DNA of 64,000 nucleotides from DAITQM01 sp039794245 (GCA_039794245.1 JBDIVS010000002.1:62001-126000); one strand, 5' to 3'. Numbered from the stretch's first letter, positions 39,809 through 52,523 are shown. Notes: generated by a model not told the origin, from the sequence alone. Made by a program: numbers and translations.

Positions 39809-39933
39809 CCCGCATCCCCGTCAACCCCGAGCTGCTGACCTGGGCACGCGAACGCGCCGGGTTGGAGTCGCTCGCGCTGGCGGGGAAATTGAATTCACGC
39901 ACAACAACACCGTGGGAGGGAACCCATGAGTAA
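39805..39933 (+). pseudogene. N-terminal fragment of an XRE/ImmA-IrrE-type protein
   Basis: An ATG overlapping the preceding stop (ATGA) opens 42 codons starting MTRIPVNPELLTWARERAGL. This is the usual start of XRE-like/ImmA-IrrE (COG2856) peptidase proteins, followed directly by an unrelated tail and a stop. The rest of the gene is gone, apparently deleted up to the ribosome site of the RhuM-Fic gene. In relatives a complete gene would be expected at this place in the operon. Confidence 0.55.
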
Positions 39934-40920
39934 CATCGTGATTTTCGAGTCCGGCGACCAGCCGGTACAGGTGCGGCTGGAGGGTGAAACCGTCTGGCTG
40001 AACCTTCAGCAGCTGTCCGAGTTGTTTGAGCGTGACAAATCAGTGATCTCTCGCCATCTAAAAAATATATTTGATACCAATGAGTTGGAGCGCGTTTCAG
40101 TTGTTGCAAAAAATGCAACAACTGCCGCCGACGGGAAGATTTATCAGGTCGAATTCTACAACCTCGACGCCATCATCTCCGTCGGCTACCGGGTCAACTC
40201 CAGCCGCGCCACCCGCTTCCGCCAGTGGGCCACCGGCGTGTTGCGCCAGCATCTGGTCGAGGGCTACAGCCTTAACCAGCAGCGGTTGAGGGAGCGCGGC
40301 ATCGCGTTCGAGCAGGCGCTCGATCTGCTCTCGCGCACCCTGGCGAATCAGCAATTGGTTAACGCCGACGGTGCCGCCGTAGTACAGGTGATCGCCGACT
40401 ACGCCCGCAGTTGGAGCCTGCTGCAAGGGTATGACGAACATAGCCTGACCGGACAGACCGGCAAGCAACAGGACATGCGCTCGCTGCAACTGGATGACGT
40501 GCTCACCGCCATTGCCCAGCTCAAGGCGGAACTGATCGCCAAGGGCGAGGCCACGGAGCTGTTCGGCCAGTTGCGCGGCGACGGACTGGCATCGGCCATC
40601 GCCACCATCGAGCAGGGTTTTGGTGATGAGCTGTTCTACCCCAATGTAGCAAGCCGGGCGGCGCACCTGCTGTACTTCGTCATCAAGAACCACCCGCTGG
40701 CCGATGGCAACAAGCGCACTGGCTCTTTCCTGTTTCTGTGGTATCTGAGCCTGAACCAGCACTTGCTGGCGCGACCGGTGGAGCGGCTGATCAACGACAA
40801 CACCCTGGTGGCGCTGGCACTGCTGGTGGCGGAGAGCAAGCCGGAGCAGAAGGCGTTGATGGTGAAGCTGGTGGAACATTTTGTGCTGCTGAAAACAGAT
40901 CCGGCGACCGAGGACAGCTG

Positions 40921-40921
<1 letters not shown>
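39926..40921 (+). CDS. RhuM-Fic/Doc fusion protein
   Basis: A 331-residue fusion. Residues 1-~115 match the virulence RhuM N-terminal domain (VWLNLQQLSELFERDKSVIS, YNLDAIISVGYRVNS). A linker is followed by a C-terminal Fic domain with the active-site loop HPLADGNKRTG (His256-Gly266), of the Doc-like K-R type. Fic proteins usually transfer AMP, or phosphate in Doc, to a target protein. Such genes are common passengers of type I R-M operons. A strong ribosome site (GGGAGGG) precedes ATG 39926. Its stop shares one base with the hsdR start (TGATG). Confidence 0.85.
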
Positions 40922-44142
<3,221 letters not shown>

Positions 44143-44190
44143 GGGCCTCCAGTTATTCGACGTTGTTGTACTCACCAGCTTGACCGAGAA

Positions 44191-44220
44191 TTCCGGGAAT
44201 TTATGCAACAGTTGGGTAAA
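44191..44220 (+). repeat. Short dispersed repeat, right edge of the island
   Basis: TTCCGGGAATTTATGCAACA then GTTGGGTAAA. Nearly the same 25-30 bases occur inverted at 53892-53921, and a weaker copy lies at 56194-56218. The sequence abuts the integrase remnant. Confidence 0.7.
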
Positions 44221-44317
44221 TCAGCGTTGATGGTCGTGCTGCTCATGCCATGCAGTTTCAAGGCGCGGAGGTGTTTGCGGTGCGCCCGGCAAATCGTTTT
44301 TGCTCGAATGGGGTCAT
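44221..44317 (-). pseudogene. Tyrosine-integrase remnant (N-terminus, frameshifted)
   Basis: An excellent ribosome site (AAGGAG, 44329-44324) precedes ATG 44317, which reads MTPFEQK. The reading then shifts frame into RAHRKHLRALKLHGMSSTTINA, matching the SAM-like N-terminal domain of phage-type tyrosine recombinases (LHGMSxxTI). It ends abruptly at the dispersed repeat at 44220. The rest of the 351-bp gap between hsdR and the glycosylase gene shows no other gene. Confidence 0.55.
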
Positions 44318-44493
44318 GGTAAACTCCTTGGCAGGCCCGCCCCGATTGGGCGCCGGTCAAGGGTTACACGAAATGAAGCGGGTTTTCTGCTGCGTAGCGG
44401 CTTCGTTGAACAAATGCCTTCTCCCCAACGCCGGTAAATGCGGTGACCGGCAATGCTGGCCATGGCATCGGGCGGCGTGGGTTAAGGCGGTCG

Positions 44494-44937
44494 ATGAGGG
44501 CCACAGAATTGCGACTCTGGTCATTGAATCCGAAATATCTGGATCCGCATGGTTTAGTTGCACTGTGGCGGGAAGCGCTTCTGGCACAAGCGGTGCTGCG
44601 TGGAGAAACGCGCGGTTATCGCAACCATCCGCAACTGGATAGATTCAAGAACCATAAATCGCCTTTCGCCGCCATCTCGCTGTACTTGAAGGGCATATAT
44701 TCTGAGGCAAAGATCCGTGACTATTCCTTTGACAGGTCCAAAATCAAGCCAGTAAGGAAGGCGGTTACACTCACCGTCACGTCAGGACAACTGGAATATG
44801 AATGGGCGCACCTTATGTCCAAGCTAAAAGCGCGGAATCCCGCGCTTTGTCGGAAGTGGCGGGCAATCGAAGTGCCAGAGACACATCCTTTGTTTACAGT
44901 GCGGTTTGGTGAAGTTGAAGCATGGGAGCGTCAGTGA
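44494..44937 (+). CDS. Pyrimidine-dimer DNA glycosylase (endonuclease V-like)
   Basis: A 147-residue protein of the Pyr_excise family, related to T4 endonuclease V, which removes UV-induced pyrimidine dimers. Signature near the N-terminus: LWSLNPKYLDPHGLVALWRE followed by ETRGYRNHPQLDRF. The start ATG 44494 gives MRATELRLWSLNPKYLD. In T4 endonuclease V the N-terminal Thr is the nucleophile, so a longer N-terminus than the usual form, with Thr at residue 4, raises the question of the true mature start. It lies just outside the R-M operon, in accessory DNA. Confidence 0.8.
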   Translation: MRATELRLWSLNPKYLDPHGLVALWREALLAQAVLRGETRGYRNHPQLDRFKNHKSPFAAISLYLKGIYSEAKIRDYSFDRSKIKPVRKAVTLTVTSGQLEYEWAHLMSKLKARNPALCRKWRAIEVPETHPLFTVRFGEVEAWERQ

Positions 44938-45086
44938 GTATCGCGCCCAACTATTCGCTGCAGGCCGTCGCCCCTGACGATGAACGGCCTGATCTAAAGG
45001 GAGATTCAAGAACACTCATGACTATCGCCCCATCAGTACACAAGATGGTGATTTCGCCGGCCGGTTATGGTTATCAACTGGCTTAG
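44934..45086 (+). CDS. Short open reading frame after the glycosylase gene
   Basis: A GTG overlapping the glycosylase stop (GTGA) opens 50 codons without recognisable similarity. Inside it a second signal, AAAGGGAG followed by an ATG (reading MTIAPSVHKM), looks like the start of a truncated gene. A short tandem run of GAAGAACGAAGAACGAGGAA follows. It may be two overlapping remnants rather than one gene. Confidence 0.25.
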   Translation: MSIAPNYSLQAVAPDDERPDLKGDSRTLMTIAPSVHKMVISPAGYGYQLA

Positions 45087-45141
45087 AGTGAAGAACGAAG
45101 AACGAGGAACGAGGGCCGTCCCGCAGGGCGTCAGGCGGTGA

Positions 45142-47973
45142 TTATTTTGTTTCGGTCAGTCCGGCGAGTATTTTGACGAGGGGATCGGACGGTTCGCGGC
45201 TTTGCTGCAATGCCTGGATGTGTTGGCGTTCGACTGTCGCTTCGATCCCGGATTGCGGGGCGTGGGCCAGGCGGCAGGCGGCTAGGGCGCCGCGGGCGGC
45301 GAGCATGTCGGGGTGGCTTGCGGCGAGGCGGGTTTTGAGGATCAAGTTGGCCTGTGCCAGTTGCGACAGCGCCAATTCGGGCTCGGCCCAGACGCAATTG
45401 GCGATACCCCACCACAACAACGTTTGCGCCAGCGCCGAATGCGCTTCGCCCAATGTCCGGCGGCGCAGCTCGTATGCTTCCCGGAACAGGCCCCGCGCCT
45501 GATCGGGTTCGCCCTGGTAAAAAAACACGCGGCCGATATTGGTCAGCGCGAAACCGCGTGCCGGATGGTCGGCATCGAGGATGCGTTCCTGGATCTTCAA
45601 TGATTCGCGGTAATAACGCAGCGCCTGTTCGAAATCGCCGCGGGCTTCGGCGACGAGCCCCAGGTTGTTCAAATTACCGGCAACATTGAGATGGTCGCGG
45701 CCCAGGGCCGCCTGGTGGATGTCCAAGGCTCTTTGGAACATCCGCGCCGCTTCGTCCGGATCGTTACGGCGCAGGCGCACCAGGCCGAGGTTGTTAAGCG
45801 TTTTGGCGATCGTCGGGTTGCCGGCGTCGAGGTTCCGGTCGTAGATGGCCAGCGCTTCGCGCAGTGCGGATTCGGCCTTAAGGTCGTTCCCCATATCGTA
45901 GAGGAGGGCACCCAGGTTGCTCAGGCTGTCGGCGGTGAAGCGGTGGCGATCGCCCAGCACCTTGCGGCGCAAGGCGATGGTGTCGTTGAATTCTGCGGCG
46001 GCCTCCGGGTAGCGGCCCAGCGCATACAGCGCCGAGGCGTGGGCGTCAAGAACCCGCGCCAGTTCGGGCAAATTGCGGTTCGGCAGGCGGCGGTGGGCGT
46101 CGATCGCCCGGGCATATTGATTTTCCGCTTGTTGCAGGTCGCCGTTGGACCAGTGCTAGGAGCCGGAGCGCAGCAATACTTCGGCTTGCAACGCCGGGTC
46201 GGGCGGAAGGGTCTCGGCGGCAAACTGCTCGGCGGCGGCAAATGCCGCTCCGGCACCAGCCAGATCGCCGAGGTGCTGCAAGGTGGTGCCGTAAGCCAGG
46301 TGGACGCGCGCCGCAAGACTCGGCGGGATCGCGGCGGTCAGCAGTTCGAGGGTTTGGCCAAGTTGCTCGCGCGACGCTTTGAGGTCGGCATTGAGGAACA
46401 ACGTTTTGCCGAGGCGCAGGCGGGCTTCGATCACCTCATCGGCATCGCCCACCGCGGCCGCCAGTTCCAGCGCTTCCTCTGCCAGTTCCAAGGCGTTTTG
46501 GTATTCGCCGAGATTGCTGTACACCTCGGCCAGTGCGGCGACCAGCGGGTATCGTCCTTCGGAACCGAGGGTGTCGTTATTGGCCAGTTGCGCCCGCCCC
46601 TGGTCGAGCAGTTCGCGCGCCGATGGGGTGTGTCCGGCGCTGCGGGTACGGTCGGCGCCGGCGAACAATCCGGACAGAAATTCCGCCGTGGTTTCGGCGC
46701 GCTGTAAATGGCGTTCGCTGGCGGCGAGCGCAATCGCGGTCCGCCGGGCTTCCAGAGCGAGCAGGATGCCGAGGGTGAGTATCACGAGCGTAATCATGCC
46801 GCCGGCAGTGAGCCAACGCCAATTGCGGCGCGTGAATTTTCGCATTAGGTAAACGGCGGTCGGCGGCCTGGCATGGACCGGGCGATGGCTGCCGAGGGCG
46901 CGCAGGTCGCGCTCCAGGCGATCGACATTGAGGTACCGCTCTTCCGCTTCGTAACGCAGACAGCGGGCGACGATCCAGTTGATTTCTGGCGGCAGGCGCC
47001 GGCCCGTGAGCGCCTGTAGTTTAGGCGGACCCTTACGGATCGCTTCGAGATAGCCGGCGAGCGAATCCGAACGTGTGTCCGGCGTGTTGTTGGCGGACGG
47101 TGGCGCCTGGCCGGCGGCCCGCCCGAAAGGCAGCCTGCCGCTCAGCATCTCGAAGAGCATCACCCCGAGCGCGAAAATATCGCTGCCGATTCCCACCGGC
47201 CGCCCTTCGATCTGTTCGGGGCTGGCGTAACCCGGTGTGTACGCGCGGGCGGGCGGCGCATCATTGCTCTGCCGCTGTTCGGAAAGCAGCCGGGCGATGC
47301 CGAAGTCCAGCAGCTTTGGTTGCAGCGCGCCGCTCTGCAGGTCCGGTTGCAGCACGATATTGGCCGGTTTGAGATCGCCGTGGACCACTAGTTTGCGATG
47401 GGCATAGGCCACCGCGTCGCAGATGCCGAGAAACAGGCGAAGACATCCTTGCAAGTCCGGCCGGTTGGCATGGCAATGGCTCGACAGCGGCAGGCCGGAG
47501 ACATGCTCCATCACCAGGTAAAGCCATCCTTCAGGGCTGTGGCCGGCATCGAGCAGGCGGGCGATGCCGGGATGGTCGAGGCCGGCGAGGATGCGCTGTT
47601 CGCGGGCGAAGCCAGCGGCGTATATTCCCCCGGCGATCAGCGGATCGAGTATTTTGATCGCCACCCGGCGTTCGAAAGCGCCGTCGCAGCGTTCGGCGAG
47701 ATAGACCATCCCGCTGCCACCGGCGCCGAGCGGGTGCAGCACCCGCCACGGGCCGATCCGTGCCCCCGGCGCCGGTCCGCCCGCGCCGGGCAGCGGCGGC
47801 CGATCCAGCGGAGTATCCTGCCGGGCATGAGCGTCCAGCAGCGCGGCGAGTTCGGCGCGGGCTTCGGGCGTCAAATCATGCTGCGCCGCCAGCCAGTCTC
47901 CCCGTAGGTCGGCGGGCAGACCAGCCGCTTCATGGAACAAGGTCCAGAGCTGTTGCCACGCCTCGGGGATCAC
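45142..47973 (-). pseudogene. Membrane Ser/Thr kinase-TPR protein split by in-frame TAG
   Basis: The reading frame runs 944 codons from GTG 47973, broken only by one TAG at codon 606 (46158-46156). The first 605 residues hold a protein-kinase domain: LGAGGSGMVYLA, Lys in VAIKILD, HGDLKPANI, DFGIARL and YASPEQIEG. One membrane helix follows (GGMITLVILTLGILLALEA) and TPR-like helices. After the TAG the same frame continues with clean TPRs (LYALGRYPEAAAEFNDTIAL and others) to a stop at 45142. No frameshift is seen. Likely a nonsense mutation, with the C-terminal TPRs lost; readthrough cannot be excluded. Confidence 0.8.
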
Positions 47974-48071
47974 GTGAATGTCCGGAGTTTTGCGGAGTTT
48001 TGAGACTATCAGCCGGGATTATGGCATGATGCAGACAAGAATCGATTCCAGATCACGGGGGTGGCTTTGGG

Positions 48072-48656
48072 ATGGTGACTTTGGCCGGCCAGGAGAGCAA
48101 CGCCCGCCCTGCGGAAAAGGAGCGCGGCCGGCCGCCCGGCGGCAGATCGCCACAAGATCGGTTATCCGACGGTGTGTACCGCGAATTGCAGGTTCTGGCC
48201 CGTCATTGCCTGGCGCGGGAACACGGCCCGTGCACATTGTCGCCGGCGACACTGGTCCACGAAGCGTATTTGCGGCTGAACGGCAGTGTGGCACTGGCCG
48301 TGGCCGACCGCCGGCATTTTTTCGCTCTCGCCGCCATCGCCATGCGCCGGATCCTGGTCGATCATGCCCGCGCCAAACGCGCCGGCAAGCGGATCCCGGT
48401 GCAGTACCTGTGCACGTATTACGACGAACAGCACGGCTTTAAGGAGCAGGCGCTCGCCGCCGAGCAATTGCTGGTCCTCGACCAGGCGCTCGACCGGTTG
48501 GGCAGGATCGATCCGCAAATGGTCAAGGTCGTCGAATTGCGCTATTTTGCGGGGCTGGGCGTCGATGAAACCGCCGAGACAATGGATTGTTCGCCGCGCA
48601 CCGTCAACCGCCTGTGGACCGCGGCCCGCGCCTGGCTGGCGCGGGAGCTTGCCTGA
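48072..48656 (+). CDS. ECF-subfamily RNA polymerase sigma factor
   Basis: Sigma-70 ECF factor (194 residues) of the type paired with Ser/Thr kinases. Region 2 includes LVHEAYLRLNG and RRHFFALAAIAMRRILVDHARAK (partly); region 4 has the helix-turn-helix YFAGLGVDETAETMDCSPRT followed by VNRLW. It is divergent from the interrupted kinase-TPR gene, 98 bp apart, which suggests kinase-controlled sigma activity. No anti-sigma gene is adjacent. Confidence 0.88.
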   Translation: MVTLAGQESNARPAEKERGRPPGGRSPQDRLSDGVYRELQVLARHCLAREHGPCTLSPATLVHEAYLRLNGSVALAVADRRHFFALAAIAMRRILVDHARAKRAGKRIPVQYLCTYYDEQHGFKEQALAAEQLLVLDQALDRLGRIDPQMVKVVELRYFAGLGVDETAETMDCSPRTVNRLWTAARAWLARELA

Positions 48657-49481
48657 TTGGATCGATCGGGTGTCCGTTCCGATCGGGCCTCCGGTCGTCT
48701 CGATATCTTCGGATAGGAAGCGCATCCTGCCGAGAGGAGCGGCGACCACGGTTCCAGGTACCAGAAAGAGGCGTTTGTCCCGGGGCGTCAGGGCCGATTC
48801 AACATCAAATCCTGCCAGCAGGAGCGCCGGCTTCATTGTGGCGCCGCGCCTTCTCACAGCCCGGATTGTGCATGGCCCAATCGTGGCGCAGGCGGGAATC
48901 CCCCCCTCTTTGGCCATTCATCCAGTAAAGCTATTTTTCACCACGCAGGACTCGAAGGGTCACGAACGATGGAATCTGCCGAAGCGAGACCTTCATGCTC
49001 TTCGGTGGTGGAAGCCATTGTGTGGCCGGTGTTTGCCTACCATTCGATCCATGATAAGCCAGATCGGAATGCCGTCCGCGTGTGGCTTTGTAATTCCTGG
49101 CGGTCTTGGCAAGAGGCATCTTTTTTCTGGATATATGCCCGCCGTCCTGGCGCGCACCCCTGCCCGGTCGCCTGCGGCGCGTCCAAATTCGTTCCCGACG
49201 AATTTGTCCGGATCGCGCCCGCTGCCGCGGGCACGTCCGGAATGACATAAAAAGGGGACGCGGTTGCGTCCGGAATGACAAGTTAGGAGGTGGCGGTCGC
49301 GCCCCGGAATGACGATAGAGAGGGCGTTGGCGCATCCTGGACAAAAACGGATGAGCGCGTCCAGCGGCGCTGAAGGAAGCCCTCGGAAGTGAAGCCGTCA
49401 GTGCCCGCAGGCCGATACTTGGCGCGAATTCCCGTTCTTTACGCATTGTGCGGGTAGGGAAACAACGCGCAGGTTAAAACG
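48657..49481. other. 825-bp gene-free stretch with repeat debris
   Basis: No convincing coding region. It contains a TTCACCACGCAGGACTCGAA-type block (near 48937), the dispersed repeat at 49143-49247, and three spaced GGAATGAC units (49239-49310). The promoter of the downstream DUF11 operon must lie near its right end, but I see no clear -35/-10 pair. Confidence 0.6.
49143..49247 (+). repeat. Dispersed intergenic repeat, copy 2
   Basis: Shares TCCTGGCGCGCACCCCTGC, GCGGCGCGTCCA and the ATTCG...CGAATTTGTCC hairpin with the copy at 2446-2560. Here the hairpin is AAATTCGT-TCCCG-ACGAATTT with a perfect 8-bp stem. Confidence 0.75.
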
Positions 49482-51341
49482 GTGAACGATTATCCAATGA
49501 TGCCTGGACGGGCGGCGAAGTCCGTACCACGGATGCCGGTTCTTGCACCGGTTCTTCTTTTGTCCTCGATTCTGTCTGCCAGCGCCCTGGCGCAGACCGT
49601 GTACACGGCCCTGATCGGCGATCCCGCCGTTTTCAATCATTATCCCGGACCGAATGGCCTGGTCGGTGACGGCGACGATGTGCTGAGCGGCGAGGTGACC
49701 ACGATCATCGGCTCCGATCCGAATTACCTCGCCGCCTACAGCCTCGCCGCGGCGCGATCGCCGGCGGCGGCCACCGATCCGGCGATTCCGGCGGGTTTCG
49801 ATACGATCGCCTTTATACAAGGAACGGTGACCACCGACGATGCGGTCGCCGCCGCCGGCGGCGGCTCGTTGTTTCAGGCACTCGACATCCGGATCACTCA
49901 GCCGGTACAAGGGGCGCCGCTGCCGGGTGGTGCAACCGGCGCGGCGATTGCCGCCGTCAACGGCGGCAGCTATAACCCGGCGACCGGCGCCGTCACCACC
50001 GATCTGGGCATCCAGATCACCGTCCCGGTGTTTCCGGTCCCGGTTCCCGTGACCTCGATGGCGGCCGCCGGGACGGCGTTCGTGGTTCCGGCGGCGGATT
50101 TCGGCATGGGGGCGCCAACCGGCAACCCCTATGTCGATACCGTGCTGGTACCGAAAGCGGCGGTGTTGAACGCTTCATCTTTGCTGTTTGTCGATGTACA
50201 GGGCACCGAGCCGGTGACCGGCGTCGCCTATCGCGTGGTGTTGGCCGGCGTCGCCGGCGTGCCGGGCGCCGAACAGGCCGACCTGGCGCTGACCAAAGCG
50301 AGTTCGGTTCCCGGCCCCGTGGCGCCCGGCAGCACGCTGGATTTCATCCTGACGGCCGACAACTTCGGCCCGGCCGATGCCACAGGTGTCACCGTCATCG
50401 ACCGCCTGCCGCAAGGCGTCGTCTGGCAAAGCGACGATTGCGGCGCCGGCCCGCCCGACGGCAGCGGCACGCTGACCTGGAATCCGGGCGCGCTGGCTGC
50501 GGCGGCGGCACCGGCGGTGTGCAATGTCACCGTCCAGATCGCCGGTGGCGTGTTGTTCGACCGCCGCAACGGCGCCGCGGTGTACGGCTTGCAGCTCGAT
50601 CCCGATGCGGCCAATAACATCGCCGATATGCAGGCTATGGTGCAGACTGCGGCCGAGAACGGCATCCAGCAGTCCACCGACCCGGCGCCGCCGACCTTGT
50701 TGCCGTCCGATGCCGATTGCGACAATTGTACCGGTGGCGATCAGGCCATCGCCGATAATTTCCACATGTTCACCGCCGGCACGTTGAGCCGGATCCGCTT
50801 TTTCGGCTTATATTTCGATCCGGGAAGCGGCTCGACCGCGGCCTTCCCCGATCAGTTCACCGTTCAGATCCACGCCAACGAACGGACTTCCGGAGCGCCG
50901 GATGTCGAAGGGGTTCCCGGTACCCTGGTCGCGACCGTGAGCGATCCGGTCAACCGTGAACTGACCGGCAACAGCATCTTCGGCATCCCGGAATACCGCT
51001 ACACGATCGATACCGCGCTGAACCTGCCGCGCGGCGAATACTGGCTGGTGGTGTTCAACAATTCGACCGCAGCCGGCGGGGCGCTGGATTGGTTCTGGGC
51101 GCTCGGTGATCCCGATGCCGGTGGCCGCACGAGCGCCGGCATCGCCGGCTCGACGTCGGCGCCGCCGGCCGGTTTCTGGTCGCCCAACTCCGGGTTCGAG
51201 ATGGCTTTTGAACTGGGCGGCACGGGTCTTGTCCCCCCCGTCGAAGTGCCGGCCTACGGCAGGCCCGGCCTGCTGCTCCTGATCCTGGTGTTTGGGGCGG
51301 CGGCCTGGAGCCGGTTCAGACGCGTGTGGGGTGCAACATGA
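49482..51341 (+). CDS. Exported DUF11-domain protein with IPTL-CTERM-like tail
   Basis: A 619-residue exported protein. The signal peptide is VLAPVLLLSSILSASALA. A DUF11 beta-sandwich lies at about residues 265-360 (LTKASSVPGPVAPGSTLDFI). A later beta-rich region (residues ~400-575) resembles a choice-of-anchor domain. The C-terminus VPAYGRPGLLLLILVFGAAA plus basic residues (RFRRVW) has the layout of an IPTL-CTERM/PEP-CTERM-type sorting tail: short motif, hydrophobic helix, Arg cluster. The start is GTG 49482 or ATG 49497. Its stop overlaps the isoprenoid enzyme start (ATGA). Confidence 0.8.
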   Translation: MNDYPMMPGRAAKSVPRMPVLAPVLLLSSILSASALAQTVYTALIGDPAVFNHYPGPNGLVGDGDDVLSGEVTTIIGSDPNYLAAYSLAAARSPAAATDPAIPAGFDTIAFIQGTVTTDDAVAAAGGGSLFQALDIRITQPVQGAPLPGGATGAAIAAVNGGSYNPATGAVTTDLGIQITVPVFPVPVPVTSMAAAGTAFVVPAADFGMGAPTGNPYVDTVLVPKAAVLNASSLLFVDVQGTEPVTGVAYRVVLAGVAGVPGAEQADLALTKASSVPGPVAPGSTLDFILTADNFGPADATGVTVIDRLPQGVVWQSDDCGAGPPDGSGTLTWNPGALAAAAAPAVCNVTVQIAGGVLFDRRNGAAVYGLQLDPDAANNIADMQAMVQTAAENGIQQSTDPAPPTLLPSDADCDNCTGGDQAIADNFHMFTAGTLSRIRFFGLYFDPGSGSTAAFPDQFTVQIHANERTSGAPDVEGVPGTLVATVSDPVNRELTGNSIFGIPEYRYTIDTALNLPRGEYWLVVFNNSTAAGGALDWFWALGDPDAGGRTSAGIAGSTSAPPAGFWSPNSGFEMAFELGGTGLVPPVEVPAYGRPGLLLLILVFGAAAWSRFRRVWGAT

Positions 51342-52348
51342 CAGCGGCCGTCTCGCCAATGACTGCCTTTTTCCAGGCAACGCCGCTGCGCCGGATGACC
51401 TACCGCAAAATCCGCGATTCGTTCGATGAAGCCGCGGCGTATTCGCGGACCCGCTTCGCGCAGTTCACGCAGCGCTTTGCCGAGCCTTTGGCCGGCGATA
51501 TCGAGCGGGCGTTGCGGTTTCCGAAACTCGACAACATGACCCGCGACGGCGCGGCTTCCAGAATCCTTGCCGCCGCCTCTGTCGATCTCGAACCGGACAA
51601 AGAACTGTTGCTCGAGCTTGGCTACATCATGCAGTTGGGCAACGCCCACATGCTGCTGATCGATGAGATCGTCGATAACAAGTTCGATTGCGATCCCGGC
51701 CGCGCCGATCTGCTGCCGGTGGCCGACACGTTCTATCTCGAATTCATCCTCGAGATGCAGCGCCTGGTGGGCCCCGATCCGGAACTGGGCGAAAGACTCG
51801 GCGATCTTTACCGGGATGCCTACCAGGCCATCGCCTGGGAAGAGCACCGTCACGTCGCCCGGCTTGGCGAATACGGCGCGGAGGACTTTGAAAAGATCCA
51901 ACAGAAATGTGCCCCGCTCAAGCTGGTTTTTTATCCGGTTCTGCGGGCCAAAGGACGCCTCGATCTGGAAGAGGCCATCGGCCGGACGATCGACGCCTTC
52001 GTGCTCTCCTGCCTGCTGCTCGACGATTTGCAGGACTGGCGGGAAGACCTGTATAACCGCCGTTATACCTGGCCGCTGACATTGGGGCTGGCCCGCATAG
52101 GCATCCACGAAGTCAGCGCGCTACCGCCGCTGACCGCAACGTTCGTGCAGCGCCTGGAGAGGGCCATGGTCGCTTCCGAAGTGCCGCTCGAAGTCTATCG
52201 CCGTTCGCTGGCCGCCCTGGAGACGGCGCACGCCCAAGCCGCAGTCGTATTGCCGACCACGGCGCTGTTGATCGCCGAGCGCCTCGGTGAACTGCGGCAA
52301 GGTTTGCGCCGGCTGATCCAGGCCCAGCACCGGATGCTGGCTGCATAA
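51338..52348 (+). CDS. Class 1 isoprenoid-biosynthesis-fold enzyme
   Basis: A 336-residue all-helical protein with two acidic metal-binding motifs as in trans-prenyl synthases and terpene/squalene synthases. The first is LIDEIVDNK (Asp109, Asp113). The second is DDLQDWREDLYNRRYTWPL (Asp229, Asp230, Asp233, Asp237), whose tail resembles the second motif of phytoene/squalene synthases. Substrate unknown. It would bind an allylic diphosphate via magnesium. Coupled by a 4-bp overlap to an exported protein and followed 25 bp later by a 49-residue peptide, an unusual setting for a housekeeping prenyl synthase. Confidence 0.78.
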   Translation: MTAAVSPMTAFFQATPLRRMTYRKIRDSFDEAAAYSRTRFAQFTQRFAEPLAGDIERALRFPKLDNMTRDGAASRILAAASVDLEPDKELLLELGYIMQLGNAHMLLIDEIVDNKFDCDPGRADLLPVADTFYLEFILEMQRLVGPDPELGERLGDLYRDAYQAIAWEEHRHVARLGEYGAEDFEKIQQKCAPLKLVFYPVLRAKGRLDLEEAIGRTIDAFVLSCLLLDDLQDWREDLYNRRYTWPLTLGLARIGIHEVSALPPLTATFVQRLERAMVASEVPLEVYRRSLAALETAHAQAAVVLPTTALLIAERLGELRQGLRRLIQAQHRMLAA

Positions 52349-52373
52349 CCCAACTACAACTTGGAGCATTGCG

Positions 52374-52523
52374 ATGGAAGAATTGTTTGCCGAACTTGGA
52401 ATCGATATGACGCGGCATCTGGCGCTACTGCACGAGATCGATCTCGATCGACTTGCTGCGGAAACGATTCAGGTCATGAAAGATCTGGCACCACTGGCCG
52501 GAGGTGAGTCATGGGAGATATGA
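52374..52523 (+). CDS. 49-residue acidic peptide, possible modified-peptide precursor
   Basis: Preceded by TTGGAG at 7-base spacing, ATG 52374 opens 49 codons: MEELFAELGIDMTRHLALLH, a helical acidic middle, then KDLAPLAGGESWEI. A Gly-Gly near the C-terminus followed by five residues with one Trp resembles leader/core layouts of modified peptides. Its neighbour is an isoprenoid-synthase-fold enzyme. Caution: the codons for GGESWEI also contain the ribosome site (GGAGG) and ATG of the next gene, so this ending may reflect that constraint. No similarity recognised. Confidence 0.55.
   Translation: MEELFAELGIDMTRHLALLHEIDLDRLAAETIQVMKDLAPLAGGESWEI

Noticed and set aside
48969..49250. Short plus-strand frame reading a Cys/Pro-rich peptide similar to one near 2316-2624
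   Set aside because: The peptide similarity is explained by the shared non-coding DNA repeat; no ribosome site and no coding bias.
52374..52523. Firm claim of a ComX-type pheromone precursor
   Set aside because: The Trp-containing ending coincides with the ribosome site and start codon of the next gene, so the resemblance may be accidental; kept only as a hypothesis.
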